From NCBI GenBank assembly GCA_020740775.1, contig JAHEWK010000001.1, positions 2,108,001 to 2,172,000 of the forward strand: a stretch of 64,000 bases of DNA. The letters are read 5' to 3'. Under the pieces are notes generated by a model, which did not search any database, had not been told where the DNA came from, and saw only the letters and a list, made by a program, of their open reading frames with translations. This document shows positions 36,247 through 47,467 of the stretch, one piece after another; position 1 is the first letter of the stretch; each line of letters begins with the position of its first letter. A program made the position numbers and the translations under genes. The DNA is from Ilyonectria destructans (lineage: Eukaryota; Ascomycota; Sordariomycetes; Hypocreales; Nectriaceae).

Positions 36247-38029
36247 TGTTGCTGTGGTTAGTCGACAGGTCGGTGATGGTCGAAGAAGTTCACGAGGAGC
36301 CAGAATTTGGTGGAGAGGGTGCACTTTGGGCGGGAATTTTTTTTGGCGGTTGTGGGTCACGTGCCGGAGGGTAAAATCGATTTTTCGAGTGTGTGGGTGG
36401 TGGGGGAGTGTGCGTGAGGGACCCCACCGAGAAAGGTCTGGCGAGGTCTGGGCAAAGCATGGCCCCACTTTCGCAAAGAACGAAGAAGACGCTGAAGTGA
36501 AAAGGCGATGCCGGATTGGGAACAATCAACCACGACTGCTTCTAGGCCGGTCGCCTCTTGGGTCGAGACTCAGTCAACCTCAGTGTTCCATTTCTATCAT
36601 TAACCGTGGTTGTGCATAGATTCTTGCAGAAGAAAAAATCCGGGATATTTCTTTACACTATGCTCTGAAACTAGATTACTTGAGGATGTGGAATATTCAA
36701 CATGATCGGGAGACCAGTTGGTTGATGGCACCCCCATCGACGGTCCATCAAGGCCTGGGATCGCATCCCATCAAGCAGTCAACTGCCACGTGAGATTTGA
36801 CGCAGTAGGCGAGTCAATGCCCTGGAAAGTGACGCTCCATCTCTGAAGGAAGGCAGCTTAGTTTCACGAATCTAGCAACTTCGTCACAAGTACTAGGTAG
36901 GTCGAGAATAGCGATTGCGCGTCGACTCAGTTTCGTCCTTACTACAGAGAGGCGGTGCATCGACTTCGTATTTATCTCTCAACATGTGTGTTGTCCCTCC
37001 TATGATGAACCGGGCACCAGATGAAACGCATGACCGCCATCCGACCATGTGCGATATTGATCAGGGAGGACGAAGAAAGACCAGCCCCGTCTTGATGCAT
37101 CTCGTCTCATATTGAAAAGCTCCATCGGCTGCCTCTCCTTGAACCCGACTTTCCCGCGCACTCGGCCCTTACCACAGTTGGTTGAGGATTGCCGTCATTG
37201 ACGGGCACTGTACCTGTCGCGTAATTTAGAGTCCCTTCCGTCTCCATAGTGGGTGGGCCGGGCGTCGCTCATCTTGAGGCAGTGTCCTGTCAATGCACTC
37301 GTACCGGACATATCTCAATCAAGTATTCAAACTCGTTGATATTCCGGATGGACTAAGCATCGGTGAATGGGATGGCAGTTTCATTCTGTGAGAAAACAAG
37401 CCTACCACGACCATTCCGTCACCGAGCTCGCTTCTAAGCGTACTACTTCGAATTTTCTTTCGGCGTGCATCACATTAAGAGGATTCGAGTCCCCGTCACA
37501 CGGAATGTTCTACCAACAGTCCCTGCGCCACTCACCGTGTAATGCACGTGTGTTGTCCAGAACCCACCGAATCGTAAACCTCCGGACAGGAACATGAAAC
37601 GAGCGAGCACCCAATCACACGGTCCCGTCGCCGGGCATATTAGATCATCGCTGGCAGTCCGTCTCGTCCAGAGGAGGTGGGATGTTCGGGTGGTCGGGAG
37701 CTCCGGGTTGGGCATGGATTGCCGTCCTGTGCTCCAGTGATTGCATCACGATCTGCGAAACACTGGACAACGGTGGAATCCCTGGCCCGTTTTTTCTGTA
37801 GCCATGGCGGCATGTTTGACAAAGGGGCCAGGAACCGACGTCCTGTACTGCCCCGACCTTGAGGATGAGGACTTATAATTAGCTCCCCATCACCGCCCAT
37901 CCATCTAGTCTTATTGCTGCACTTTTAACATACTCTACCCATCACCTTTTCTCCTCCATTCCAAGTCCAATCAGCCATATTCAAAACAACACATTTACAA
38001 ACGCAACCACAACCCTGCATACCGTTAAA
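36247..38029. other. Divergent promoter region between rpl36 and a secreted-protein gene
   Basis: About 1.8 kb without a supported gene. It holds the rpl36 promoter on the left and the promoter of the gene at 38030 on the right, including the TATA-like site at 37874. A tRNA B-box-like word at 37488 was checked and rejected. Confidence 0.45.
37874..37880 (+). promoter_or_regulatory. TATA-like element
   Basis: TATAATT about 155 bases upstream of the ATG at 38030, followed by a pyrimidine-rich leader. Position is plausible for a fungal promoter; no other support. Confidence 0.25.
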
Positions 38030-38605
38030 ATGCACAGCGCTCTTCTCCTTCTGTCGGCCCTGCCCTCGGCTTTCGCGATCCACGCCTACTCCGTCCCCAC
38101 TGCCCTCTCTCTTCAGGAGGCAGATACCAGCAACTCCTGTGTTCTCCCCGACGATTATCACATCAAGGGCTACTCGGCCGAGTCCGAAAGTGACGGCGAG
38201 ACCCTCTCCTCCTTCAGCTTCACCTTCCTGGATGACACAACCAAGGTGACGACGCCCTGCGACTTCAACTCATCATCTGTCTCTGTTCCCGGAAACGGCA
38301 CCCCACGGTACCAGTGCGATAATACCGACGTCGAATTTATTTGGCAAAATGCAACGCAGTATCTCACCATGGTTGAGAGGGTGTGTCCAGATGCCAGCGG
38401 GTAAGTGTCCCCAATCTATATGTTGCTATTTAACGCATAGGCTGATTGTTTGTTTGTTTGTAGAGCCGAGGCATATGAAGTAGCTGGTAGCACCCGGATC
38501 TGGCTTAAGTGCCCGGAGTCGGGCGGCACCTGCACCACCAATTCGACCGATTACAAGTCACTTTTCGTGAGCCTCAGCCCTGTGATGAATCCGAGCCGTA
38601 TCTAG
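38030..38605 (+). CDS. Small secreted six-cysteine protein
   Basis: Two exons (38030-38400 and 38464-38605) over a 63-nt intron (GTAAGT donor, TGTAG acceptor) give 170 residues. A signal peptide of about 16-17 residues is clear (LLLLSALPSAFA). The mature protein has six cysteines and several N-glycosylation sequons (NSS, NAT, NST). Segments such as SFSFTFLDD and VEFIWQNATQYLTM look like beta strands, and the order of strand and Cys is reminiscent of Alt a 1-type secreted proteins; this is a by-eye impression only. It could be a wall protein or an effector-type protein. There is no sign of decay. Confidence 0.7.
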
Positions 38606-39579
38606 AGTTTGGGTTCAAGGGAAGTAAAATGATTATAGACGAGCGGGCGCAGTGGCAAAAAAAAAAAAGGAAGCTGACGAAAGGCTGAATAAGATTATGG
38701 GTAATACGCCTTTCGGAAAGGTTCATGAATCAGGGTCCTGGCTGGGCATTACAGGCGGCAGTATCGGTTGCGTTCTGCAGAAGTCACACAGCGAATCTTG
38801 CCGATGTATCTCATGAGATACCTGGGAACTACGCCGTAGTATCAGTGGCAGGGTTGCAGGGTCATATAAGCAAAACAAAAAGCATTTGTTTCACAAAATG
38901 AAGATGAATGACCTCATCAGCCTTCCGACAGAAGTGAAGCGTGACGACGATGCATTCCAGAGGCCAAGTGCCGGCTATGCCAGGTACCTCCAGATGGACC
39001 AAACAGGAGCACTAAAAATCCGGGGTACTGCAGCTAGCAGCCACTCACAAGGCCGCCCACGCTGGCTGACCTCCACCCAACCTCTTCTCCTCCACACTTT
39101 GCCTCGCTCCTTGGCATATGACCGCGACGCTCCGCAGTCCGCTCCCTCACGAGACCAAAAAGCTTGACGGAGACCATCTCGGGGTCTGGGTCTCGGTCTC
39201 TTTCCCAGTCTCTGTCCCCGTTTGGACCAGTCCTGTGCCACTTGATTGCCGCCATCCGACGCCTAGCAATAGGCCCCCCAACAAAACCACAGCCTGCATC
39301 ATGCGTGGCTCTTGACTGACTGCACGCTCAAGCGCTGCCCGCTCATCGCCTCATACTCATCCTGAAGCACTCACAGTCGGCTTCGCCATCGCATACGTAC
39401 GAATCGGCTGACCGCTGACCGCTGCTCGCTACTGCGGCGCTCGGCGCTTCAATTGACAGCTCGTCGTCGCTGGATCGGCTCTCCTGCGACTCGCGAAATG
39501 AACCATTAACCAAGTGGCGACTTGTGCTCTCCGCCTTTTCTACCAAGTACGCCATCAGACACAGAACTTGAACTTAACG
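38606..39579. other. Intergenic between secreted protein and lipase genes
   Basis: About 1 kb. Contains an A run at 38656-38667 shortly after the stop of the upstream gene and the probable promoter of the lipase gene. No gene seen. Confidence 0.4.
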
Positions 39580-40812
39580 ATGCGACCCCGGGCCTTGGAT
39601 ATGCTGAAGATTTGGGCTTTGCAACTGGCCCTCAGCGCCGGGGGCCTGGCATCGCCGCACGGTCAGCAGCCGCTCGGGAACGACCCTGCGATACCAGCTC
39701 CATCGACGGTGGCGGGCACAATATCGATGGCCTTGTTTGCAACGCTCGAGCGCCTCGCCCGACTCGTCGATATCACCTACTGCATTGGTACCACCGGGGT
39801 GAACAAGCCCTTCGAATGTGTATCCCGCTGCAGCAACTTCCCAACTCTGTCACTCGTCACGACCTGGAACACCGGGGCACTCATGAGCGACAGCTGCGGA
39901 TTCATTGCCGTCGACCATGGTGTACAACAACGCGACACAGCGGCTAGCAACTCCATCTACACTACCGGAGGCCCTGCTATTGTTGTAGCCTTCCGGGGAA
40001 CATACAGCATCACTAATACCGTCGTGGATCTCAGCACCGTGCCGCAAAAGTACGTCCCTTATCCCTCCCCTGACAATGGCGGAGAGGATCCCCCAGAGAA
40101 GCCCGAGCATGAGTGCACCAACTGCACCGTCCACATGGGATTCTTGGAATCGTGGAAGAACGCGAGATCCCTTGTCATCCCGGAACTTCAGCAGCTCCGG
40201 ACCCAGTACCCGTCGTACCCGATCCAGCTCGTCGGACACAGCCTGGGTGGAGCCGTTGCCTGCCTCGCGGCCCTCGAGGTGAAGGTCTCACTGGGTTGGG
40301 AGGACGTGGTGGTGACAACTTTCGGTGAACCCCGGGTCGGGAATTCCGGGCTTGCTCGCTTCGTCGACGAGGTATTCCATCTGGATGGACAGAAGGACCT
40401 GGAAGAGCGCGCATACCGACGCGTGACTCACCAGGAGGACCCGATCCCGTTACTCCCACTGGGCGAATGGGGTTATCAGTCACATGCTGGAGAGATCTTC
40501 ATTTCCAAAAAGGATCTCTCGCCCTCAGAAGACGATGTACATGTGTGCGTTGGAGATCACGATCCAAAGTGCATTGCTAAAGATGACGATAATATGCTGG
40601 AATATATGCGTCGCCTCCTCAGATTCAGGCACGCTGCCTCTACATCTGATGAGTCAATCGAGGCGGAGCTATTTCCATCGAGGTTTAAGCTATGGCAGCT
40701 CTTCTTTGCGCATCGAGACTATTTTTGGAGACTGGGGCTCTGCGTGCCAGGAGGGGACCCGGCCAACTGGGGCCGAAACCCGTATGGGTCCCCAGGATCA
40801 GATGAACTATGA
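39580..40812 (+). CDS. Secreted class 3 (alpha/beta hydrolase) lipase
   Basis: A single exon of 410 residues. The N-terminus has a hydrophobic stretch (LKIWALQLALSAGGLAS), so secretion is likely; ATG 39580 or the ATG seven codons later may be used. The nucleophile elbow GHSLGG has its Ser at residue 221. AFRGTYS at about 139 matches the lipase class 3 lid-side motif. An Asp in THQEDPIP and a His in a following SHAGE segment are good candidates for the rest of the catalytic triad. The family hydrolyses triacylglycerols or related esters outside the cell. The tail beyond about residue 330 is longer than in short fungal lipases and ends in a Trp/Gly-rich part. The frame is open also upstream to 39514 but lacks an ATG there. 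Confidence 0.88.
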   Translation: MRPRALDMLKIWALQLALSAGGLASPHGQQPLGNDPAIPAPSTVAGTISMALFATLERLARLVDITYCIGTTGVNKPFECVSRCSNFPTLSLVTTWNTGALMSDSCGFIAVDHGVQQRDTAASNSIYTTGGPAIVVAFRGTYSITNTVVDLSTVPQKYVPYPSPDNGGEDPPEKPEHECTNCTVHMGFLESWKNARSLVIPELQQLRTQYPSYPIQLVGHSLGGAVACLAALEVKVSLGWEDVVVTTFGEPRVGNSGLARFVDEVFHLDGQKDLEERAYRRVTHQEDPIPLLPLGEWGYQSHAGEIFISKKDLSPSEDDVHVCVGDHDPKCIAKDDDNMLEYMRRLLRFRHAASTSDESIEAELFPSRFKLWQLFFAHRDYFWRLGLCVPGGDPANWGRNPYGSPGSDEL

Positions 40813-43800
40813 GATGAATTTCGTGTTGGGAGTTTATCGGTATGGATTATATTTCTAGGTAGAGCATTTCTGAGATACCATTGCCTACCTAATGCCTGCG
40901 GGACGTTTTGTTATGAGTTTGGTTGGCAGTGGTTGGAGAACCAGGACCGCCGTAGTTGAAAAAAAGTTAGTTAATAGGTTAGGATAATTGATGAAGTGAT
41001 CAAGCGAAATCGGAGAATTTCTAAACGCTGCATGTCCCGAGACCGATCCAACCAGCATAGAGAATCGTGGATTTAGATTCCTAGGTACGAAACTCTGGGC
41101 GCTTGGCTGTGAAGCGAGATAAGGATGGGTGGTGGGGACGGCAGCGGGCAGCCTATCCCCCACCCATCGGCCGCCTGTTGTCACACAGAGTGCGTGTTTA
41201 TTGGGTTTCCTTATCACCGACCAGGGCCAGAACTTGGACGAAGCAAGTATGGGGGTTGAAATTAGAGGGAGACAACTTGAGGCTAGAGGCCGGAGACGGG
41301 TGACGGACGAGGGATCCATGGCATCATGGTACCGGTGCCGTTGCCCGTGACTGCGCGCAAGTGGGCGATTGCCAACTCACCAACTCACACCGGCCGCGCA
41401 TCATCACCCTGGCTCGTCCGCGGCAAGATTGGGTTGCACCCCGGGCTGGGCCGAGCAGTGGAGAGGGAGACGGCCTGAGGTCCACCACCTTGGAAGTACG
41501 TACAGAATTGTGCAACCTTGATTGCTGTTGATAGGCGCCGCGATAACAGATCAAGGAAGACATCGGAGAGACATATGAGCCAGTGAGGGGTGCAACAGTG
41601 AGGGGAATAGTCATGAGTCACGGTTCAACCCGGGTCAGGGGCCGTCATAAGTCCGGGACAGCAGAAAGTCTCTCTGGGGATGCATGAGGCGATACTGGTT
41701 TCTCTCCAAGCCTTACTGGACTGGGGTCAGGGTGATTCCAAATGGATCCAAGGTAGACGAGGCAGAAGGTCTGTATGTGGGGATGGGAAACGGAATGGCT
41801 TCTTTGTTCGCATGGGTATCAAGCATCAAAACTTGGCCCGCCAACTGAGCCCAAGCATCGTTGTCAACGCTCTCCATGCTTGCAGGGTACGAGGGGTTTG
41901 GCTGAGAGGCGGTTGTGAGGCGGACGGACGCCATGCGGTGGCGGTGTTGATCCTTCCGTTACCCAGCTGCAAGTGATCAATGCTGTACATGATCCTCAGG
42001 TTTGCAGTAGAGGACCTGAGGAAACAAAAACGAAGAAGAAATGCTGTAGGGTCTTCTTTGGCGCCACTTCAACGCCAGTTCTCGCATCCAAGTTGGTGGT
42101 TTTTTACTTTCTTTCGTAGCAGTAGCCCAAGGCAACCAACGGCGGGATGGTGATGCCAGAACGGGGGTGTATTCTGCGAGGAAAGTGGATGGGGCGGGTC
42201 GCTAACCATGGGGAATTGGGGGGAATTTGGAAGAGGGCATGAAATCATCCAATATCAACAAAAACGCACGAGCAGGGGTGGCAGCGAGGCAGATGGGCAC
42301 ATCTCAAGATTTGTTTTGGGCAAAGCAATCTCGCTGGTGGTCGTGTGCCTACGAATGTTACGTCGTAGGTGCGGCTAGGCCGGTGGCTGGAGGTGCCTGA
42401 GGGGCAGTAAATAGGCAGTCAGCGATAGTGACGCGGTGATCTTCAAAACACGATGTACACCCGAAGGCCGGTTGAAGGTAGCGTGATCAAACGGGCGGAA
42501 TTGGGAAACTCTTGGCTTGGGCCTGGTTGGCTCTTGAGCACATGTTGGACACCAGCTGCGTTTAATCGCCCAAGGCTCAACGAGGCCATCCATAGGCTGG
42601 TCCGATGATTACGGTGCGGCGGTCGATATTGGGTGCCTCATAGGCAATACCAATGACGAGCTAGGAATAAAAGAGACGCTGTGCCATGTTGTGCTGTGCT
42701 GTGCTGCGTGATGTGTCCGTGTTGTGCTGGCGGGTAAAAAGGTACGTACCGCTAGCTAGAGATACCGGTGTGCGTGATGTGTGGTGTGTGGCGCGGTGAG
42801 AGAGAGGCAGATGCTCAGCCCTCCGAGAGGCGGGACGAGGCGGGACGAGGCTGCTCCTGTGCAGATCATGTCGAAACAGGCCGTGCCCGAATCTGCCCAA
42901 AGTGACATGAGTGTGTGCACGTGAGTAAGTGAGCGTATCAGTGAGTCGTGAGTGACAGACAGGATGAGTGAGAGTGAAAGGAGGCCATCCCAGCAGAAGA
43001 GTGAGCGTGTGCAGACAGTGGCAAGGCGTCTCAGAAGGCGCGAGGCCCTGTGCCATGGGATCAGAGTGCCGCAGTGCGTACGGATTTGACCCAAAAGCAG
43101 GTACTCCGTACGAAACCTGCTATTCTGCATCTTGGTGGTGCTGGTGCCAGTCGAATCGGTGCACAGGCTCCCAGAAGTCGCGCTAGGTGGTTCTTAGCGA
43201 AGGGCGTCCCCTCCTTTGCCTCCCAACTAGCAAGCTCAGGGCAGGGGGGAGAGAAGAGAATAGAAGAGGGGAGACTTGGGCGGGAGGCGATGCCATGTCA
43301 TTGGGCGTGTGACGACATGGCATGCTGTCAGAGCGAGAGGGAGGGAAGATGAGGGGTTGACGAAGGGAGAGGGACTTTCGGGTTTGCTTTTCTATCACGG
43401 GCGCTCACTTGACCCTTTTGCTTTGCGCCTGCCACTGCCAGCTGGCGGCCAGTTGGCGGCCAGTCGATTGACACTGCGGCACTGCCAGGCATCTGGCGCC
43501 CACAGCAACGGGCACGATTAGCACCTGGCGTCCATCGGGCTAGCTGCTGCTGCCATGGAACCGCAGCGCACCGTACCGTACCCGCCACAGGTTGCTCCAA
43601 AGACGCCCCGCAGCGCCCCCCTGGGCAGCCATTCATGGCATGTCAACGGCCCCGGCAACGCCTGGGTAGCAGCCACTCAGGTACCTACAGGCTACCAGAG
43701 CCCCTCTATGCCTCTGGAGGGGGCACCGAAAACCTGGTCGGCCTAGCCCCCAAGGGTCAGAACAAGAGTCCGGTGCAGGGCGACGGGTGCTGGCAGCTGG

Positions 43801-44213
43801 CCGCTGTGGGCTCTGGAAACAGGCGCCAGGCAGCCCCAAACAGCCCCGAGCAGCTCCAAATAGACACGGCCAGACGCGCAAATCCGCACCGTCCCCGCCC
43901 GAAACCGCAAACACACAGCGCTTTCTCAACGCCTGACCCGCGTCCACCTCCACAAGCAGCGGCGCCGGTGCCAGTCTCAGGCCCAGTCCACAGTCCACAC
44001 TCTCGCATCCCATCCCATTCATCCCTCCCTCCCTCCCTCTTATTCTAACTACGCACCCCCCCCGGAACCCAAACACCCAAATCTCAAACCAAACCTCGAA
44101 AACACCGTCGCCTTCTCACCTTCACCCATCTCTCACCATCTCTCCTTGTTCCTTCTTCCTCCCCGTCCGTCTCTCTTCTCCCTCTCCACCCCAAAACAAC
44201 ATCTCCAGTCACC
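40813..44213. other. Long intergenic region upstream of the 14-3-3 gene
   Basis: About 3.4 kb. No protein-like frame was found. It holds G-rich patches and many short repeated words (GTGCTGTGCTGTGCTG near 42695, GAGAG runs near 43250). The right end becomes strongly pyrimidine-rich. Confidence 0.4.
44100..44213 (+). promoter_or_regulatory. Pyrimidine-rich leader of the 14-3-3 gene
   Basis: The plus strand is dominated by C and T with short CA-rich parts right up to the ATG at 44214. Such tracts are common next to transcription starts of highly expressed fungal genes. The exact start site cannot be seen. Confidence 0.35.
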
Positions 44214-45815
44214 ATGACCACCGAGGTAAGCCCATCGTCCCCCTCATCCATTCCTCCCCCTCTTCTGAGCCTTGCCCCCTCGTCTCCTCGTCCCCTCGTT
44301 TCGCTGCGGTTGTGCCCTTTTCCTCAACCCAGTCAGCCGAGCCTGCCCAGCCCAGCCCGCACTACAGAGTGCCGCACAGTGCAGCATAGCACAGCACAAC
44401 CCCTCAGCAGACTGCCCCAGCGCGGACATCCCATCCCCATGGGGTCAGCGGTTATGGCCTCGCCCTGCGCTCTTTGAGTCGGCTCTGTGTCTCTGTGTCT
44501 TCCGCCTCTTTGCCCCCCCTTTGGCCCCTCTCGCAGGCACTCCTTAATCTTTGTTGACAAGATGCTAACTATTGTCTCCTTGTCTAGCGTGAAAGGTTAG
44601 TCCTACTACCACGTCGACCCGATTCCTCGTCGTCGCTCTCGATCCCCTCGTTTTCGTCGTCGTGGACGGGATGACCCCACCGAAAAAAACCCGTTCAGAA
44701 TCGCTGACCTCGTGCCCGTGCCAACTACAGCAAGACCTTCCTTGCTCGCCTCTGCGAGCAGGCTGAGCGATACGATGAGATGGTCACCTACATGAAGGAG
44801 GTGGCTAAGCTCGGCGGCGAGCTCACCGTCGATGAGCGCAACCTCCTCAGTGTTGCCTACAAGAACGTCGTCGGTACCCGCCGTGCCTCGTGGCGCATCA
44901 TCTCCTCGATCGAGCAGAAGGAGGAGTCCAAGGGCTCCGAGAAGCACGTTCCCACCATCAAGGACTACCGCACCAAGATCGAGTTGGAGCTTGAGCGCGT
45001 CTGCCAGGATGTCCTCGACGTTCTCGACGAGTTCCTTATCCCCAACGCCGCCACTGGCGAGTCCAAGGTCTTCTACCACAAGATGTGCGTTTTTGTCCCT
45101 CCCCGCCCTTGCTCTCCTGCTGCCTCTCTATCCGTCTCGACTCACTTAGATTTTCCCTCTTGTGTCTACCCCCATCCTCTATCAAAACCCCCCCCTTTCC
45201 CCTCACCTCACCTCCCCTATCCCTGTCGCCGTAAGATAAAACCAAAAGACTTCTGGACTCTAACCTGGCTCCTCGATATAGGAAGGGTGACTACCACCGT
45301 TACCTCGCCGAGTTCGCTTCCGGTGAGAAGCGCAAGGGAGCTGCCACCGCTGCCCACGAGGCTTACAAGGTGAGGCTAAATCCCCTCCATCACATGCCGC
45401 GCGATCCGGGCCCCTCGCGTCCCCCGCTAACCGTTGTACCCAACCACAGAGCGCCACCGATGTCGCCCAGACTGAGCTCACTCCTACCCACCCCATCCGC
45501 CTGGGTCTGGCCCTGAACTTCTCCGTCTTCTACTACGAGATCCTGAACTCTCCCGACCGCGCTTGCCACCTCGCGAAGCAGGCCTTCGACGATGCCATTG
45601 CTGAGCTCGACTCCCTGTCCGAGGAGTCTTACCGCGACAGCACCCTCATCATGCAGCTCCTCCGCGACAACCTGACCCTCTGGACGTCGTCCGACAGTGC
45701 TGAGGCTGATGCCGCCGGCGCCGCCGATGCCCCCAAGAAGGAGGAGGGCGAGGCCGACAAGCCTGCCGAGCCGGAGGCTCCCAAGGAGGAGCCCGCGCCC
45801 GCGGCCGCCTCTTAA
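44214..45815 (+). CDS. 14-3-3 protein
   Basis: Five exons (44214-44225, 44588-44595, 44731-45084, 45282-45369, 45450-45815) join in phase to give 275 residues. The first exon is 12 nt and the second only 8 nt. They are needed to rebuild the conserved start [20 protein letters not shown]. Signatures: [13 protein letters not shown], the Arg-rich [10 protein letters not shown] groove residues, and [18 protein letters not shown]. The acidic Ala/Pro/Glu tail is as in other fungal members. 14-3-3 proteins bind phosphoserine/threonine peptides as dimers and regulate growth signalling, cell cycle and metabolism in the cytosol. The 362-nt first intron is long for this window. Confidence 0.94.
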
Positions 45816-46915
45816 TCTTCTTCCATCCCATCCCCGATACCACCTGCATCTCGGCAAATTGGAACCGAGATGCACTCTCGCCCCGGCTAACTCTTGTCTG
45901 CCCCCGGACACACGGATAGCTGGGCCTGTCTTGGGCGGACTGGCTGATAGTACGAGGCTTTTTTCGCGCAGTGCGTTGCTTTTCATGGCAAGGGAGAGGG
46001 AGGATCATGGGTTTGGCTCAGGCAAGGGAAAGTGCACGGCATGGATTCTTCTCCGTCTTGTTCCTCCGATGGACTCGGAAAGCGGCCGCCACGCTCGGTG
46101 ACGGCTTCTACCTGGCAGATAAATCGCAAAGCTCCCCCTCCGTCCATTGCCTCCTTACCTACATAGTGTTTCTCTTTCCCCCTGGGTACTGCCATCGAGA
46201 TCAAGTCACTGGTGGCCCCCTATTCTTGATGGATCACTATGGAAATGCTGTTTCATTTTACCCCGTTTTCCTGTCCCCCCCTTTGATGTTATTTTTTATC
46301 TCGTCTTTTGCTGTCGGCTCGTTTTTTACCCCCGGAGAAGAGACAAGGAGCTGTGTTTTTATGTTTTATGTTTTGTTCGCGAAACCCCAAATCCAAATTC
46401 CCCCACACAAAGTTCAAGTCCTACGAATTTTACACGGCACGTCGAACGGAAAAGGAATGGCGATACGGTATCCGTTGTTGATCCGATACAACCTCTCTCT
46501 GGCCTCTGCGCGAAGGCCTTGTCCAGTTTCGTCTTCTAAGAGGCGGACTTCGGTCGGCTGCAAGGCGCGGTCGAGTCAACATTTGCGGCTCTCCTAATAC
46601 GATGTCTCGCGGAACAAGACTGCTCTGTCTTGTCTCAGGCGAGACTTGGTGTTCTAGGCTGAGGTCACTTGCGGACTAGGGGACTGGCTCGCGATGAGAC
46701 GGAGTTGGGGAGGGTTGAGAAAACGGAGCGAATTTCGTCACGAGTGCTCAGTGTCTATTTGTAAAGACGTCGATTAATGAACAATAAATGCTATCATGAC
46801 ACATGTCGGCATACCCCAACCACGCCAGGGTTAGTTATTATAATTATAGCCGCGTCCAGGCTTCTCGTAAGCGGAATAGGAAGCGAGGGGTCGAGTAGCG
46901 TTGCATCTACGGATG
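45816..46915. other. Spacer between the 14-3-3 gene and a convergent small gene
   Basis: About 1.1 kb, holding 3' regions. Overlapping frames at 45971-46597 have no family resemblance and are not called. Confidence 0.4.
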
Positions 46916-47467
46916 CTATGCCACAGCATGCTGGCCGTTGCGACTGCGCTGCGCGTTGATGGCGGCCACGCCCTCGTCCTCCCTCACGCCTCGGTTGAGC
47001 AGCCTCGCCGCCCGTTCCAGCCTCTCCTGTCTATTCCGTAGACCGTTGCCAGCACCTTCGTCGCTGATCTTATCGGGGAGTGCCACGCCGTCATCGTCGT
47101 GGGCATCGCCCCCGGCGGTGGCCTGCTGGGGCCTGTCCTCGCGGTACATGGCCGTCGGCTCAGCACCGGGCGAAACGGAGGAGTCGTCGCGATGATGGCG
47201 GGAGAGGCGCCAGCTCAAGCGCTTCCAGAAACCGCGGGGTCGTGAGGGGGCGGGGCCGGGACCAGGGCTGGCGGCGGCGGAGGAGGAGACTGCCGAGTCG
47301 GAGGAGCGCGACGAGGCCAGCGAGGGGGTCGGGAGCGAGAGGGCCGAGGCGACTTCGGTGCGCCAGATGAGGATGCGCTGTTGCTTGGCCGGGGGCATGA
47401 GGGGGTTGGTGATGGGGGCCGTGGTGGTTTGGGTGCCGGCGTCCTTGGACTCTGCGAGGGGATCCAT
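46916..47467 (-). CDS. Small uncharacterised basic protein
   Basis: One exon of 183 residues from ATG 47467 (MDPLAESKD). An open frame continues upstream to 47536, but its composition is less typical. The middle has Ser/Pro/Ala-rich low-complexity stretches and a basic aromatic patch (FWKRLSWRLSRHH, about residues 80-92) that could bind membranes or nucleic acid. A helix-like segment RQERLERAARLLNRGVREDEG lies near the C-terminus. No signal peptide or membrane segment. I do not recognise a family. It could be a real fungal-specific protein; it could also be chance in GC-rich DNA. Confidence 0.45.
   Translation of the reverse strand: MDPLAESKDAGTQTTTAPITNPLMPPAKQQRILIWRTEVASALSLPTPSLASSRSSDSAVSSSAAASPGPGPAPSRPRGFWKRLSWRLSRHHRDDSSVSPGAEPTAMYREDRPQQATAGGDAHDDDGVALPDKISDEGAGNGLRNRQERLERAARLLNRGVREDEGVAAINAQRSRNGQHAVA

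Noticed and set aside
37480..37500. tRNA-like word GATTCGAGTCC
   Set aside because: Flanking bases do not form a T-stem and there is no cloverleaf upstream.
45971..46597. Overlapping frames downstream of the 14-3-3 gene
   Set aside because: Located in the 3' flank, no conserved motif; hydrophobic stretch explained by T-rich sequence.
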